Origin: UBA7446 sp049596455
GTDB taxonomy: Bacteria > Bacteroidota > Bacteroidia > Flavobacteriales > Flavobacteriaceae
Length of the DNA stretch: 54,421 bases
Direction of reading: 5' to 3'
NCBI GenBank assembly: GCA_049596455.1
Contig: JBMYLP010000011.1
Span: 1 to 54,421, forward strand
How positions within the stretch are numbered: the first letter of the stretch is position 1; every line of letters starts with the position of its first letter. Under the pieces are notes generated by a model. The model was not told the origin of the DNA, made no database searches, and saw only the letters and a program-made list of their open reading frames with translations. Position numbers and translations under genes: made by a program. Shown here one piece after another: positions 42,723-50,571 of the stretch.

Positions 42723-43769
42723 ATGACAACCAATAAAATAGCAGCATACAACAATGCTTTAGAGCTGATTGGCAACACACCCCTAGTGAGGCTTAATCAT
42801 GCCACCAAAGACTTTTCAGGAAGCTTTTTTGCTAAAGTTGAGGCATTTAATCCAGGTCATTCCAATAAAGATCGCATTGCCTTGCACATTATTGAGCAGG
42901 CAGAAAAAAAAGGTATCCTAAAACCTGGGAACACCATAATTGAAACCACTTCAGGTAACACGGGTTTTAGTCTTGCTATGGTAAGCATCATTAAAGGATA
43001 TGAGTGCATCTTGGCAGTTACATCAAAATCTTCCCCAGACAAAATAGATATGCTTCGTGCTATGGGCGCAAAAGTTTATGTGTGCCCGGGTCACGTGAGC
43101 GCAGACGACCCAAGATCGTACTATCAAGTAGCAAAACGCTTGCATAACGAAATCGAAGGGTCTGTGTATATCAATCAGTACTTTAATGAACTAAATACCG
43201 ATGCACACTACCTTACCACAGGTCCCGAAATTTGGGAGCAAACTAATGGTCAAATTACTCATTTAGTGGCAAGTAGCGGAACCGGTGGAACTATTTCGGG
43301 TATTGGCAGGTATCTTAAAGAACAAAACAAAGACATTCAAATTATAGGGGTAGATGCCTATGGTTCAGTGCTTAAAAAATACCACGAAACACAAGAGTTT
43401 GACCCTAACGAAATTTATCCATATCGCATAGAAGGGCTTGGAAAAAACTTGATTCCTACTGCTACAGATTTTGACGTTATCGACCATTTTGAAAAAGTTA
43501 CTGACGAAGACAGCGCACACGCAGCGCGTGATATCGCTAAAACAGAAGGACTTTTTGTAGGCTACACTTCAGGGGCCGCACTTCAGGCGGTTCGTCAACT
43601 AGACAAAACAGGTAATTTTTTTGATAAAAATAGCGTCGTGGTAATAATTTTCTGTGATCATGGTTCGCGCTACATGAGCAAAATTTACTCTGATAAATGG
43701 ATGCGAGAGCAAGGGTTTTTTGATGCCAAAAACATCGAAAAAGAAAAGCCGATTGAATACATTCGCTAA
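42723..43769 (+). CDS. PLP-dependent cysteine/cysteate-synthase-like enzyme
   Basis: This 348-aa fold-type II PLP enzyme has Lys49 in NPGHSNKDR as the PLP lysine, the substrate loop TSGNTG (76-81) and a glycine loop SSGTGGTISG. The usual (S/G)SVKDR is changed to HSNKDR, unlike typical CysK. It resembles cystathionine beta-synthase/cysteine synthase enzymes; no CBS domain is present. It is followed 60 nt later by a serine-palmitoyltransferase-like enzyme. In sulfonolipid-making Bacteroidota a related enzyme makes cysteate for a fatty acyltransferase of this type, so cysteate synthase is a fair alternative to cysteine synthase, by inference. Confidence 0.8.
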   Translation: MTTNKIAAYNNALELIGNTPLVRLNHATKDFSGSFFAKVEAFNPGHSNKDRIALHIIEQAEKKGILKPGNTIIETTSGNTGFSLAMVSIIKGYECILAVTSKSSPDKIDMLRAMGAKVYVCPGHVSADDPRSYYQVAKRLHNEIEGSVYINQYFNELNTDAHYLTTGPEIWEQTNGQITHLVASSGTGGTISGIGRYLKEQNKDIQIIGVDAYGSVLKKYHETQEFDPNEIYPYRIEGLGKNLIPTATDFDVIDHFEKVTDEDSAHAARDIAKTEGLFVGYTSGAALQAVRQLDKTGNFFDKNSVVVIIFCDHGSRYMSKIYSDKWMREQGFFDAKNIEKEKPIEYIR

Positions 43770-43784
43770 CAGAAAACACACTTT

Positions 43785-43807
43785 TAGTGGGTAATCCACT
43801 ATATTTG
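43785..43807 (+). promoter_or_regulatory. Hairpin and putative -7 element before the SPT-like gene
   Basis: TATATTTG (43800-43807) is an exact TAnnTTTG. TAGTGG (43785-43790) and CCACTA (43796-43801) form a 6-bp stem over a 5-nt loop that touches it. The TTG start of the next gene is 22 nt downstream. A -33 element is not evident. Confidence 0.45.
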
Positions 43808-43829
43808 CAACAACTTTAAAACCAATACA

Positions 43830-45092
43830 TTGACAACTGATTTGTTTGCTAAAATCCGTGAAAATAAAGGACCGCTTGGAAAGTGGGCATCTGTAGCGGA
43901 AGGATATTTTGCATTCCCAAAACTTGAAGGACCAATTGGAAACCGTATGAAGTTCCAAGGAAAGGAAGTGATTACGTGGAGCGTAAACGATTATTTGGGT
44001 CTTGCCAACCACCCAGAGGTGCGTAAGGCAGATACTGAGGCTGCCGCTGAGCACGGTTCTGCATATCCAATGGGCGCACGACTTATGTCGGGGCACACCA
44101 CTTTTCACGAGCAGTTGCAAGATGAATTAGCCGCATTTGTAGGCAAGGAGGCTGCTTATGTGCTTAACTTCGGTTATCAGGGAATTTTATCTACCATTGA
44201 TACGTTAGTTTCTAAAAACGATGTCATTGTTTATGATGTAGATTCACATGCCTGTATTGTTGACGGTGTGCGTTTGCACATGGGAAAACGCTTTACATTT
44301 CGTCATAATGATATTGAAAGTTTAGAGAAAAATTTAGTTCGCGCCACTAAAGTTGCGCAAGAAACCGGCGGTGGTATTTTAGTAATTTCTGAAGGTGTTT
44401 TTGGTATGCGAGGCGAGCAAGGTCGTTTGCGTGAAATTGCTGCACTTAAAGAAAAATACGGTTTCCGCTTTTTGGTAGACGATGCGCACGGATTTGGAAC
44501 GCTTGGCGCAACGGGTGCAGGAGCAGGCGAGGAGCAAGGCGTTATGGACGATATTGATGTGTATTTTGCCACATTTGCCAAATCTATGGCAAGCACAGGT
44601 GCATTCATCGCTGGTGATAAAGAAATCATGGACTACATGAAGTACAACATGCGTTCGCAAGTTTTTGCCAAATCGCTACAAATGGTACTTGTCAAAGGTG
44701 CCCTTAAGCGTTTGGATATGCTACGAACCATGCCCGAGCTAAAATCAAAACTTTGGCAGAATGTAGATGCGCTTCAAAATGGACTTAGAAAACGTGGCTT
44801 TGATATTGGTACAACCCAAAGCTGTGTAACGCCTGTTTACCTTAAAGGGAGTATTCCAGAAGCTATGGTTTTGGTGAAAGATCTTCGTGAGAATTACGGC
44901 ATTTTTTGCTCTATTGTGGTTTATCCTGTTATTCCAAAAGGGTTGATTTTACTTCGTCTTATTCCTACGTCATCACATACTTTAGAAGACGTAGAAGAAA
45001 CTTTATTGGCATTTTCTGCTATTCGCGAGAAACTTACTTCGGGAGTTTATGAACGCTTATCGCAAAATGTGGCAGTGGGTGTAGATGCTTAA
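43830..45092 (+). CDS. Alpha-oxoamine synthase (SPT/KBL-like), candidate cysteate fatty acyltransferase
   Basis: This 420-aa fold-type I PLP enzyme has GSAYPMGARLMSGHTTFHE, DDAHGFGTLG with Asp218/His220, and PLP Lys251 in TFAKSMASTG. It belongs with serine palmitoyltransferase, 2-amino-3-ketobutyrate CoA ligase and relatives, which condense an amino acid with an acyl thioester. The start is TTG at 43830. In sulfonolipid-producing Bacteroidota an enzyme of this family condenses cysteate with an acyl group to make capnine-type bases; the neighbouring cysteine-synthase-like gene fits that. It could instead act on glycine or serine. Its stop overlaps the convergent asparaginase by 4 nt. Confidence 0.82.
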   Translation: MTTDLFAKIRENKGPLGKWASVAEGYFAFPKLEGPIGNRMKFQGKEVITWSVNDYLGLANHPEVRKADTEAAAEHGSAYPMGARLMSGHTTFHEQLQDELAAFVGKEAAYVLNFGYQGILSTIDTLVSKNDVIVYDVDSHACIVDGVRLHMGKRFTFRHNDIESLEKNLVRATKVAQETGGGILVISEGVFGMRGEQGRLREIAALKEKYGFRFLVDDAHGFGTLGATGAGAGEEQGVMDDIDVYFATFAKSMASTGAFIAGDKEIMDYMKYNMRSQVFAKSLQMVLVKGALKRLDMLRTMPELKSKLWQNVDALQNGLRKRGFDIGTTQSCVTPVYLKGSIPEAMVLVKDLRENYGIFCSIVVYPVIPKGLILLRLIPTSSHTLEDVEETLLAFSAIREKLTSGVYERLSQNVAVGVDA

Positions 45093-46078
45093 TCATCGGC
45101 GTATAAAGCTACCACTGGTTCGCCATCTAACGAAATATACCCTCTAAACATGCCTTTGGTGTTAAAAGGCATCACCACAGTTCCTGTGGCATCTAACCCA
45201 ATAACACCCCCCAAACCGCCTTTGGTTTTTAAGTTTTCAATCACTTCTGAGGAGGCTTTTTCAATGCTTTGATGGGCATATTTTATGCGTGCAGCAATGT
45301 CGTGTGCCACCACATAACGGATAAAATACTCTCCATGTCCAGTAGCAGAAATGCCACAAACGCCGTTTTCGGCATAGGTGCCGGCGCCAATTATGGGTGA
45401 ATCCCCAATACGCCCAAAGCGTTTGTTGGTCATGCCCCCAGTAGAAGTGCCTGCGGCAAGATTTCCATTTTGGTCTAATGCCACAGCACCCACCGTACCT
45501 AATTTATCTTGCTTAACTTCTTTCATGGAGGCTTTTGCCTCTAAGAGTTTATCAAAGTTTTTTTGCGTGAAAAAGTAGGAAGAATCTACTTGTGTAAGTC
45601 CTTGCTCAAGGGCAAATTCTTCGGCTCCAGCACCGCTTAAAAACACGTGCACCGAATGGTCAAGTACCGCTCGCGCCACTTGAATAGGATTTTTGATGGT
45701 AGCAATTCCAGTGGCAGCACCTGCGTTGCCTGTTGCGCCGTCCATAATGGCACTGTCCATTTCATTAGTTCCGTTATTGGTAAATACCGAGCCTTTTCCT
45801 GCGTTAAACAAGGGCGAATCTTCTAAATGCTCAATAGCAATTTGCACCGCATCTAAGCTTGCACCGCCACTTTTTATAAGTGCTCTGCCTTTAAGCAAAG
45901 ATTCTTTTAGGGTATTAATATATGCCTGCTCCATGCTGTCGGAAACGCTTCCGCGTGAAATCCAACCGGCACCACCGTGAATAACCAACACGGCTTTTGG
46001 CGTTTTTTCTGATGATGAAGGGGTACAACTCATAAGCAAAACACAGATTAAGAAAAGGGTTAATGCGCGTAAAAACAT
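45089..46078 (-). CDS. Isoaspartyl peptidase/L-asparaginase (Ntn hydrolase), lipoprotein
   Basis: This 329-aa protein has a lipobox (LLMSC, Cys18), so it is likely anchored outside the cytoplasm. It then shows IHGGAGW and the autocleavage site at Thr195 in KLGTVGAVAL, followed by AAGTSTGGMTNKRFGRIGDSP; both mark type 2/EcAIII asparaginases. The precursor self-cleaves to expose Thr195. It hydrolyses isoaspartyl dipeptides and asparagine. It is convergent with the SPT-like gene, with TTAA (45089-45092) carrying both stops. Confidence 0.9.
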   Translation of the reverse strand: MFLRALTLFLICVLLMSCTPSSSEKTPKAVLVIHGGAGWISRGSVSDSMEQAYINTLKESLLKGRALIKSGGASLDAVQIAIEHLEDSPLFNAGKGSVFTNNGTNEMDSAIMDGATGNAGAATGIATIKNPIQVARAVLDHSVHVFLSGAGAEEFALEQGLTQVDSSYFFTQKNFDKLLEAKASMKEVKQDKLGTVGAVALDQNGNLAAGTSTGGMTNKRFGRIGDSPIIGAGTYAENGVCGISATGHGEYFIRYVVAHDIAARIKYAHQSIEKASSEVIENLKTKGGLGGVIGLDATGTVVMPFNTKGMFRGYISLDGEPVVALYADD

Positions 46079-46319
46079 CGCTTAATTTTTATCTAATGTA
46101 CTATATTTTACCAAATCGTTGCCAAGACCCGCTGGCGCGCGTCTGCCTGTTGCAGACAGGTCTGCGACGCGTGACCCATCTTGGTGGCATTTTGTTTAAA
46201 TAATTTAGCAATGTGTGTCATAAGTAGGTTTTTTTTGGTAATTAAATATCCTACTTTTTAAGAGAGACACGCACCAAGAGGTTTTTGCTATTGATTTAAA
46301 TATCAGCAACATACCTCTA
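46079..46319. repeat. Intergenic region with nested inverted repeats
   Basis: The 241 nt contain no gene. At 46138-46171 a GC-rich stretch holds outer arms CGCGTC and GACGCG and, inside, GTCTGC (46141-46146), GCAGAC (46152-46157) and GTCTGC (46160-46165). The middle arm can pair with either flank. A second hairpin AAGTAGG (46222-46228) / CCTACTT (46250-46256) with a 21-nt loop follows. The first block is more GC-rich than its surroundings. Confidence 0.6.
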
Positions 46320-46598
46320 CTAACCAGCAAGTTGTATGGCTAACAATAGGATATTTACGATCAAGCCAATAATAAAAAGGGCAAATACTTTTTTTACGTG
46401 AATTTGTCCCAAAATGGCACCCAAATACGCTGTAGTGGCAGCCACACAAATGAGCAGTTGAATCATATCCCCAACAGTAGGCACTCGTTGCAATAAAAAG
46501 TACACCACCATAGAGCCAATGCACGCTTGAATAATAATAGTTAGTGGAATAAGTTGGAAATAACTCCCAGCAAAATAACGGTAGGCTTTTGAAAGCAT
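46320..46598 (-). CDS. Hypothetical membrane protein, 92 aa
   Basis: This 92-aa protein has about three hydrophobic segments (~15-33, ~44-63, ~70-90) with little between them and a start MLSKAYRYFAGSYF. No motif is visible and I do not recognise the family. A TAnnTTTG element (46622-46629, minus) lies 23 nt before the ATG. It is divergent from pyrR. It is real rather than chance by its hydrophobic pattern and promoter. Confidence 0.6.
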   Translation of the reverse strand: MLSKAYRYFAGSYFQLIPLTIIIQACIGSMVVYFLLQRVPTVGDMIQLLICVAATTAYLGAILGQIHVKKVFALFIIGLIVNILLLAIQLAG

Positions 46599-46621
46599 AA
46601 TAGTAAGATTAAAGGTTCACT

Positions 46622-46629
46622 CAAAAGTA
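46622..46629 (-). promoter_or_regulatory. Putative -7 element for the 92-aa membrane protein
   Basis: TACTTTTG on the minus strand is an exact TAnnTTTG match 23 nt before the ATG at 46598. A -33 element is not evident. Confidence 0.45.
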
Positions 46630-46678
46630 GTAATTTTTTTGAAATTATGGTAAATCGTTAAAAACCATCAATTTTTTT

Positions 46679-46686
46679 TACTTTTG
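46679..46686 (+). promoter_or_regulatory. Putative -7 element of the pyrR operon
   Basis: TACTTTTG is an exact TAnnTTTG match ending 13 nt before the pyrR ATG (46700). It faces the matching element at 46622-46629 on the other strand. No PyrR-type mRNA hairpin was found in the short leader. Confidence 0.55.
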
Positions 46687-46699
46687 TAAAAATTAATGG

Positions 46700-47239
46700 A
46701 TGAGCCAAAAGCTACTACTTAGTGCCGAAGACCTCCACATCATCCTTTTTCGTTTAGCTTGTCAACTTAAAGAAACCCACGGAAATTTTGAAAATACGCT
46801 GTTGGTGGGGCTACAACCACGAGGTGTACGCCTTGCCGAACGCCTGTTGCATATTCTAACACAACACTACAAAGTTCCGAATGTACAGCTAAGCAAACTT
46901 GATATTACCTTTTTTAGAGACGATTTCCGCCGAAGCGATAAAGTGCTTAATGCAAACGATAACAGCATGGAATTCGGAGTAGAAAACAAAAGTATTGTAC
47001 TAATTGACGATGTGTTATACACAGGGCGCAGCATTCGCGCTGCACTTACTGCCATAGACTCTTACGGCCGTCCGGCAGAAATCCAGCTGCTCAATCTAAT
47101 TGATCGCAGGTTTTCAAGACACCTGCCCATACAACCCGATTTTTGCGGACATCAAGTAGATGCTATCCAAAATGAGCGTGTGGTAGTATGTTGGAAAGAA
47201 GATGATAATGAAGATGCAGTTTATCTGGTAAATAAATAA
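46700..47239 (+). CDS. pyrR: PyrR bifunctional pyrimidine regulator/uracil phosphoribosyltransferase
   Basis: This 179-aa PRTase has the PRPP motif VLIDDVLYTGRSIRAAL and the typical PyrR opening. In Bacillus PyrR binds pyr mRNA for attenuation and also has weak uracil PRTase activity. Here it begins a unit with pyrB (1 nt later), and the leader is too short for an attenuator of the usual kind, so the enzyme role or another mode of regulation is more likely. The ATG at 46700 follows a TAnnTTTG element. Confidence 0.93.
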   Translation: MSQKLLLSAEDLHIILFRLACQLKETHGNFENTLLVGLQPRGVRLAERLLHILTQHYKVPNVQLSKLDITFFRDDFRRSDKVLNANDNSMEFGVENKSIVLIDDVLYTGRSIRAALTAIDSYGRPAEIQLLNLIDRRFSRHLPIQPDFCGHQVDAIQNERVVVCWKEDDNEDAVYLVNK

Positions 47240-47240
47240 T

Positions 47241-48164
47241 ATGAGTGAACTGAGCGTAAAGCATTTACTGGGAATCAAATACCTCAACGAGGCAGATATT
47301 CGGTTGATTTTTGAAACTGCTACCCAGTTTAAGGAGGTTATTAACCGCCCCATAAAAAAAGTGCCTTCGCTGCGTGACATAACCATAGCCAATCTGTTTT
47401 TTGAAAACAGTACACGTACCAAACTTTCGTTTGAATTGGCGCAAAAACGCCTCTCTGCCGATGTGATTAATTTCGCGGCGTCTATGTCTTCTCTGAAAAA
47501 AGGCGAAACACTCATCGATACGGTAAATAACATTTTGTCCATGAAGGTAGATATGGTGGTGATGCGCCATTCTAGTGCAGGGGCAGCCAGCTTTTTGGCA
47601 CAACACGTTAACGCTACCATAATCAACGCTGGAGACGGTGCACACGAACACCCAACACAAGCCCTGCTTGATACGTTTTCTATAGCCGAACGCCTCGGAG
47701 ATGTGACAGGAAAAAAAGTGGTGATTATTGGAGATATTTTGCACTCTCGTGTGGCACTGTCAAACATTTTTGCACTACAAAAATTGGGCGCAGAGGTTAA
47801 GGTTTGCGGACCATCAACGTTGATTCCTAAGCACATTACAAGTTTGGGCGTGACCGTAGAAACGGATGTAAAAAAGGCATTAGCATGGTGCGATGTGGCA
47901 AATGTACTACGTGTGCAGTTTGAGCGTATGTCGGCGAGCTACTTCCCTTCTAACAGAGAATACGCAGCCTTTTATGGCATTACCAAGCCCATACTTGACG
48001 CACTGAAAAAAGAAATCGTTATCATGCACCCAGGACCTATCAACAGAGGCGTGGAACTTTCCAGCGAAGTAGTAGATTCAAATCAAGCCATTATCTTAGA
48101 CCAAGTGGAAAACGGTGTTGCCATTCGTATGGCAGTGTTGTATCTTTTAGCAGCAAAAAAGTAA
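47241..48164 (+). CDS. pyrB: Aspartate carbamoyltransferase catalytic subunit
   Basis: This 307-aa protein has the carbamoyl-phosphate motif ENSTRTKLSFE (~55-65), SMSSLKKGET and HPTQALLD plus HPGPINRG near the C-terminus, all as in ATCase. It makes N-carbamoyl-aspartate, the committed step of pyrimidine synthesis. It follows pyrR by 1 nt; no pyrI regulatory subunit follows, so control may be by other means. Confidence 0.95.
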   Translation: MSELSVKHLLGIKYLNEADIRLIFETATQFKEVINRPIKKVPSLRDITIANLFFENSTRTKLSFELAQKRLSADVINFAASMSSLKKGETLIDTVNNILSMKVDMVVMRHSSAGAASFLAQHVNATIINAGDGAHEHPTQALLDTFSIAERLGDVTGKKVVIIGDILHSRVALSNIFALQKLGAEVKVCGPSTLIPKHITSLGVTVETDVKKALAWCDVANVLRVQFERMSASYFPSNREYAAFYGITKPILDALKKEIVIMHPGPINRGVELSSEVVDSNQAIILDQVENGVAIRMAVLYLLAAKK

Positions 48165-48167
48165 ATT

Positions 48168-48509
48168 ATGCAAATTACACAACAGGAAAATACAACCATA
48201 TTTTCGTGGGAAAAAACTGACCCCATCGGAGTAGATTTTCGAAACCTTGTAAAAGCCCATTACAAGAATATGCAAGACCAAAACATTGTGGTGGATTTGT
48301 CACCTGTTGGAAAATTGCAGTCTAGCCATATTTTGGAGTTTTCTGAACTTAGTGTTTATAACAAAGAGCAAGTCAATAAGTCGTTTGTTGTGGTAATTGG
48401 CATTATGGAAATTAAAGCACTTCCAGACGATATTTCAGTGGCGCCAACACTTCAAGAAGCCCTAGATTTGATTGATATGGAAGAGATAGAACGCGATTTA
48501 GGCTACTGA
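48168..48509 (+). CDS. STAS-like small protein
   Basis: This 113-aa soluble protein has no signal peptide. A central strand-loop-helix VVDLSPVGKLQSSHILEFSEL looks like the STAS/anti-sigma-antagonist fold, with the conserved Ser replaced or shifted, and it ends acidic (MEEIERDLGY). It lies 3 nt after pyrB and shares one base with rnz. I recall a protein like it ahead of rnz in other flavobacteria. No function is known to me; a regulatory partner role is a guess. Confidence 0.65.
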   Translation: MQITQQENTTIFSWEKTDPIGVDFRNLVKAHYKNMQDQNIVVDLSPVGKLQSSHILEFSELSVYNKEQVNKSFVVVIGIMEIKALPDDISVAPTLQEALDLIDMEEIERDLGY

Positions 48510-49408
48510 TGAAACTCACAATTTTAGGTTGCCACTCTGCAAGTCCGCACGAAAACAAAAATCCTACTGCTCAACTATTAGATATAAAAGGGCATCGTTT
48601 TTTAATCGATTGTGGTGAGGGAACGCAAGTGCAACTGCGCAAGGCAAAAGTATCCTTTGTACACATCAAACACATTTTTATATCACATCTTCACGGCGAT
48701 CACTTTTACGGATTACCAGGTTTGGTTTCTTCCTTTCGGTTGTTGGGTCGTGAGGCACCGCTACATATTTATGGTCCAAAGGGCATCAAAGAAGCCTTGA
48801 CACTTTTGCTAAAACTTGCCAATTCATGGACAAATTTCCCACTGTATTTTCATGAACTCGAAAGCAGTAATTCTGAATGTATTTTTGATGATGACAGCGT
48901 TACTGTTCACACTATTCCGCTCAAACACCGTGTATTTACCAATGGTTTTTTGTTTGCTGAGAAAGAAGGATTTCGACGTATAAATGCAGATGCAGCACAC
49001 GCAGCAGGAATCGATAAAAGCCAATTCCGATTGTTGCAGCTTGGACAGGATGTTTTGGTTGATGGTGTTTTGGTAAAAAACGATTCTGTGACCCACAATC
49101 CTCATCCACCAAAAAAATATGCCTATTGTAGCGATACCGCCTATTGCCCATCAATTATACCGCTTATACACAGTGTTGATTGGCTATATCATGAATCAAC
49201 ATTTTTACAGCAACACGCCGACCTTGCACAACAAACACAGCATAGCACCGCACAGGAAGCGGCAACCATAGCACGAGATGCAAACGTGGGACGTTTGATT
49301 TTGGGACATTACTCTGCACGATACAAAAACCTCGACCTTTTTACTCAAGAAGCCAAAGCAATATTTCCAAATGTGATACTTGCAGCAGATGGTGCTGTGA
49401 TTTCCTAA
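48509..49408 (+). CDS. rnz: Ribonuclease Z (tRNA 3' endonuclease)
   Basis: This 299-aa metallo-beta-lactamase has the zinc site HLHGDH (His60, His62, Asp64, His65), Asp in YCSDTAY and His in LGHYSARY, plus the family's flexible arm region (~145-190). It cuts the 3' trailer of tRNA precursors. Its ATG shares a base with the STAS-like stop. Genes pyrR to rnz form a tight run. Confidence 0.95.
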   Translation: MKLTILGCHSASPHENKNPTAQLLDIKGHRFLIDCGEGTQVQLRKAKVSFVHIKHIFISHLHGDHFYGLPGLVSSFRLLGREAPLHIYGPKGIKEALTLLLKLANSWTNFPLYFHELESSNSECIFDDDSVTVHTIPLKHRVFTNGFLFAEKEGFRRINADAAHAAGIDKSQFRLLQLGQDVLVDGVLVKNDSVTHNPHPPKKYAYCSDTAYCPSIIPLIHSVDWLYHESTFLQQHADLAQQTQHSTAQEAATIARDANVGRLILGHYSARYKNLDLFTQEAKAIFPNVILAADGAVIS

Positions 49409-49430
49409 GCTTTATTCGTATTTTTAGAAA

Positions 49431-50075
49431 ATGAAAAAAGAGTTAGGAAACCTACGTAAAAATTACACTGCAAACACTCTGGATGAAACGAACACCCCAA
49501 GTACACCACTTGAGTTATTCACACAATGGTTTGACGAAGTAACCCAAGCAGGAGGCGCAGAAGAACCCAACGCCATGACCCTAAGCACGGTTGATGCAAT
49601 AGGCGATTTGCGAGGCAGGGTAGTGCTATTAAAAGATATTTTAGATGGCGGCTTTGTGTTTTACTCCAATTACCAAAGCGACAAATGTGAAGCCTTATTT
49701 ACGCATCCCAAGGTGAGTTTGTCTTTTTTTTGGTCTAATTTGGAACGTCAAGTTATTATTTCTGGGGTAGCAGAAAAGACTTCTGATGCCGTCTCTGACG
49801 CTTATTTTTCTTCTCGTCCACGTGGAAGCCAATTGGGCGCGCACGTTTCGCCTCAAAGTCAGCCGATTGCATCAAGAGCCATTTTGGAAGAACGTCTAGA
49901 AATGCTAACTAAAAAATTTGAAGGAAAAGATGTTCCCAGACCCAAGCACTGGGGTGGAATTATCGTTCATCCGCAACGCATCGAGTTTTGGCAAGGAAGA
50001 CCAAACCGCCTTCACGACCGCATTGTTTACACCAAATCTAACGATTCATGGACACGAGAACGTTTAGCACCTTAA
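49431..50075 (+). CDS. pdxH: Pyridoxamine 5'-phosphate oxidase
   Basis: This 214-aa protein has the PNPOx pattern: Arg/Lys-rich N-terminus, AMTLSTVDAIGDLRGRVVLLKD, FYSNYQSDKC, FFWSNLERQV, SRPRGSQLGAHVSPQS and the C-terminal FWQGRPNRLHDR. It makes pyridoxal phosphate with FMN, the cofactor of the two PLP enzymes at 42.7-45.1 kb. It lies 22 nt after rnz and 12 nt before the SixA-like gene. Confidence 0.96.
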   Translation: MKKELGNLRKNYTANTLDETNTPSTPLELFTQWFDEVTQAGGAEEPNAMTLSTVDAIGDLRGRVVLLKDILDGGFVFYSNYQSDKCEALFTHPKVSLSFFWSNLERQVIISGVAEKTSDAVSDAYFSSRPRGSQLGAHVSPQSQPIASRAILEERLEMLTKKFEGKDVPRPKHWGGIIVHPQRIEFWQGRPNRLHDRIVYTKSNDSWTRERLAP

Positions 50076-50087
50076 CCATTACTGTCT

Positions 50088-50570
50088 ATGAAAACTTGGA
50101 TTATGATGCGTCACGGGAAATCGTCATGGGAACTACAGGTTTCTGATGCCGATCGTCCGCTTAACGAACGTGGTATTAACGATGCACACCGTATGGGTGC
50201 TTTTTTGGCAACTAAAAACATAAAAGTAGATGCAGCATATGCTAGCCCAGCCAATAGAGCAGCGCACACGGCACTCATAGTTTTAAAAGAATTGGATTTG
50301 CCACTTCATAAACTTTCGGTGAGTAATATGTTGTATGATTTTAGCGGCGAAGATGTACTGGAGTTTGTGCGTTGTCTTCCCGATGAGCAAAACACCATAA
50401 TGACTTTTGGACACAATCATGCATGCACAGCACTGGCACATTCGTTGGGAGGATTTCAAGGAAACAACATTCCTACGGCAAGTGCCGTACTTTTTCGCTT
50501 TGACGTATCTTTATGGGCATCAATAAAAACCGGAACAGCCGAGTGCTTTTCCCCTAAAATGTTAGCATAA
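50088..50570 (+). CDS. Histidine phosphatase, SixA-like
   Basis: This 160-aa protein has the RHG motif (Arg8-His9-Gly10) with MMRHGKSSW, the second Arg region YASPANRAAHTA and a distal His in FGHNHACT. SixA removes phosphate from phosphohistidine; others act on small molecules. It ends 1 nt before ppk, so a link to phosphate metabolism is plausible but not shown. Confidence 0.85.
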   Translation: MKTWIMMRHGKSSWELQVSDADRPLNERGINDAHRMGAFLATKNIKVDAAYASPANRAAHTALIVLKELDLPLHKLSVSNMLYDFSGEDVLEFVRCLPDEQNTIMTFGHNHACTALAHSLGGFQGNNIPTASAVLFRFDVSLWASIKTGTAECFSPKMLA

Positions 50571-50571
50571 A

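Noticed and set aside
43599..44120. 173-codon antisense frame across the two PLP enzyme genes
   Set aside because: It spans the end of one real gene and the start of another and has no family resemblance.
47114..47836. 240-codon open frame antisense to pyrR/pyrB
   Set aside because: It is a shadow of pyrB: Ser/Thr/Cys-rich low-order sequence, no recognisable domain, and the plus-strand genes are clear.
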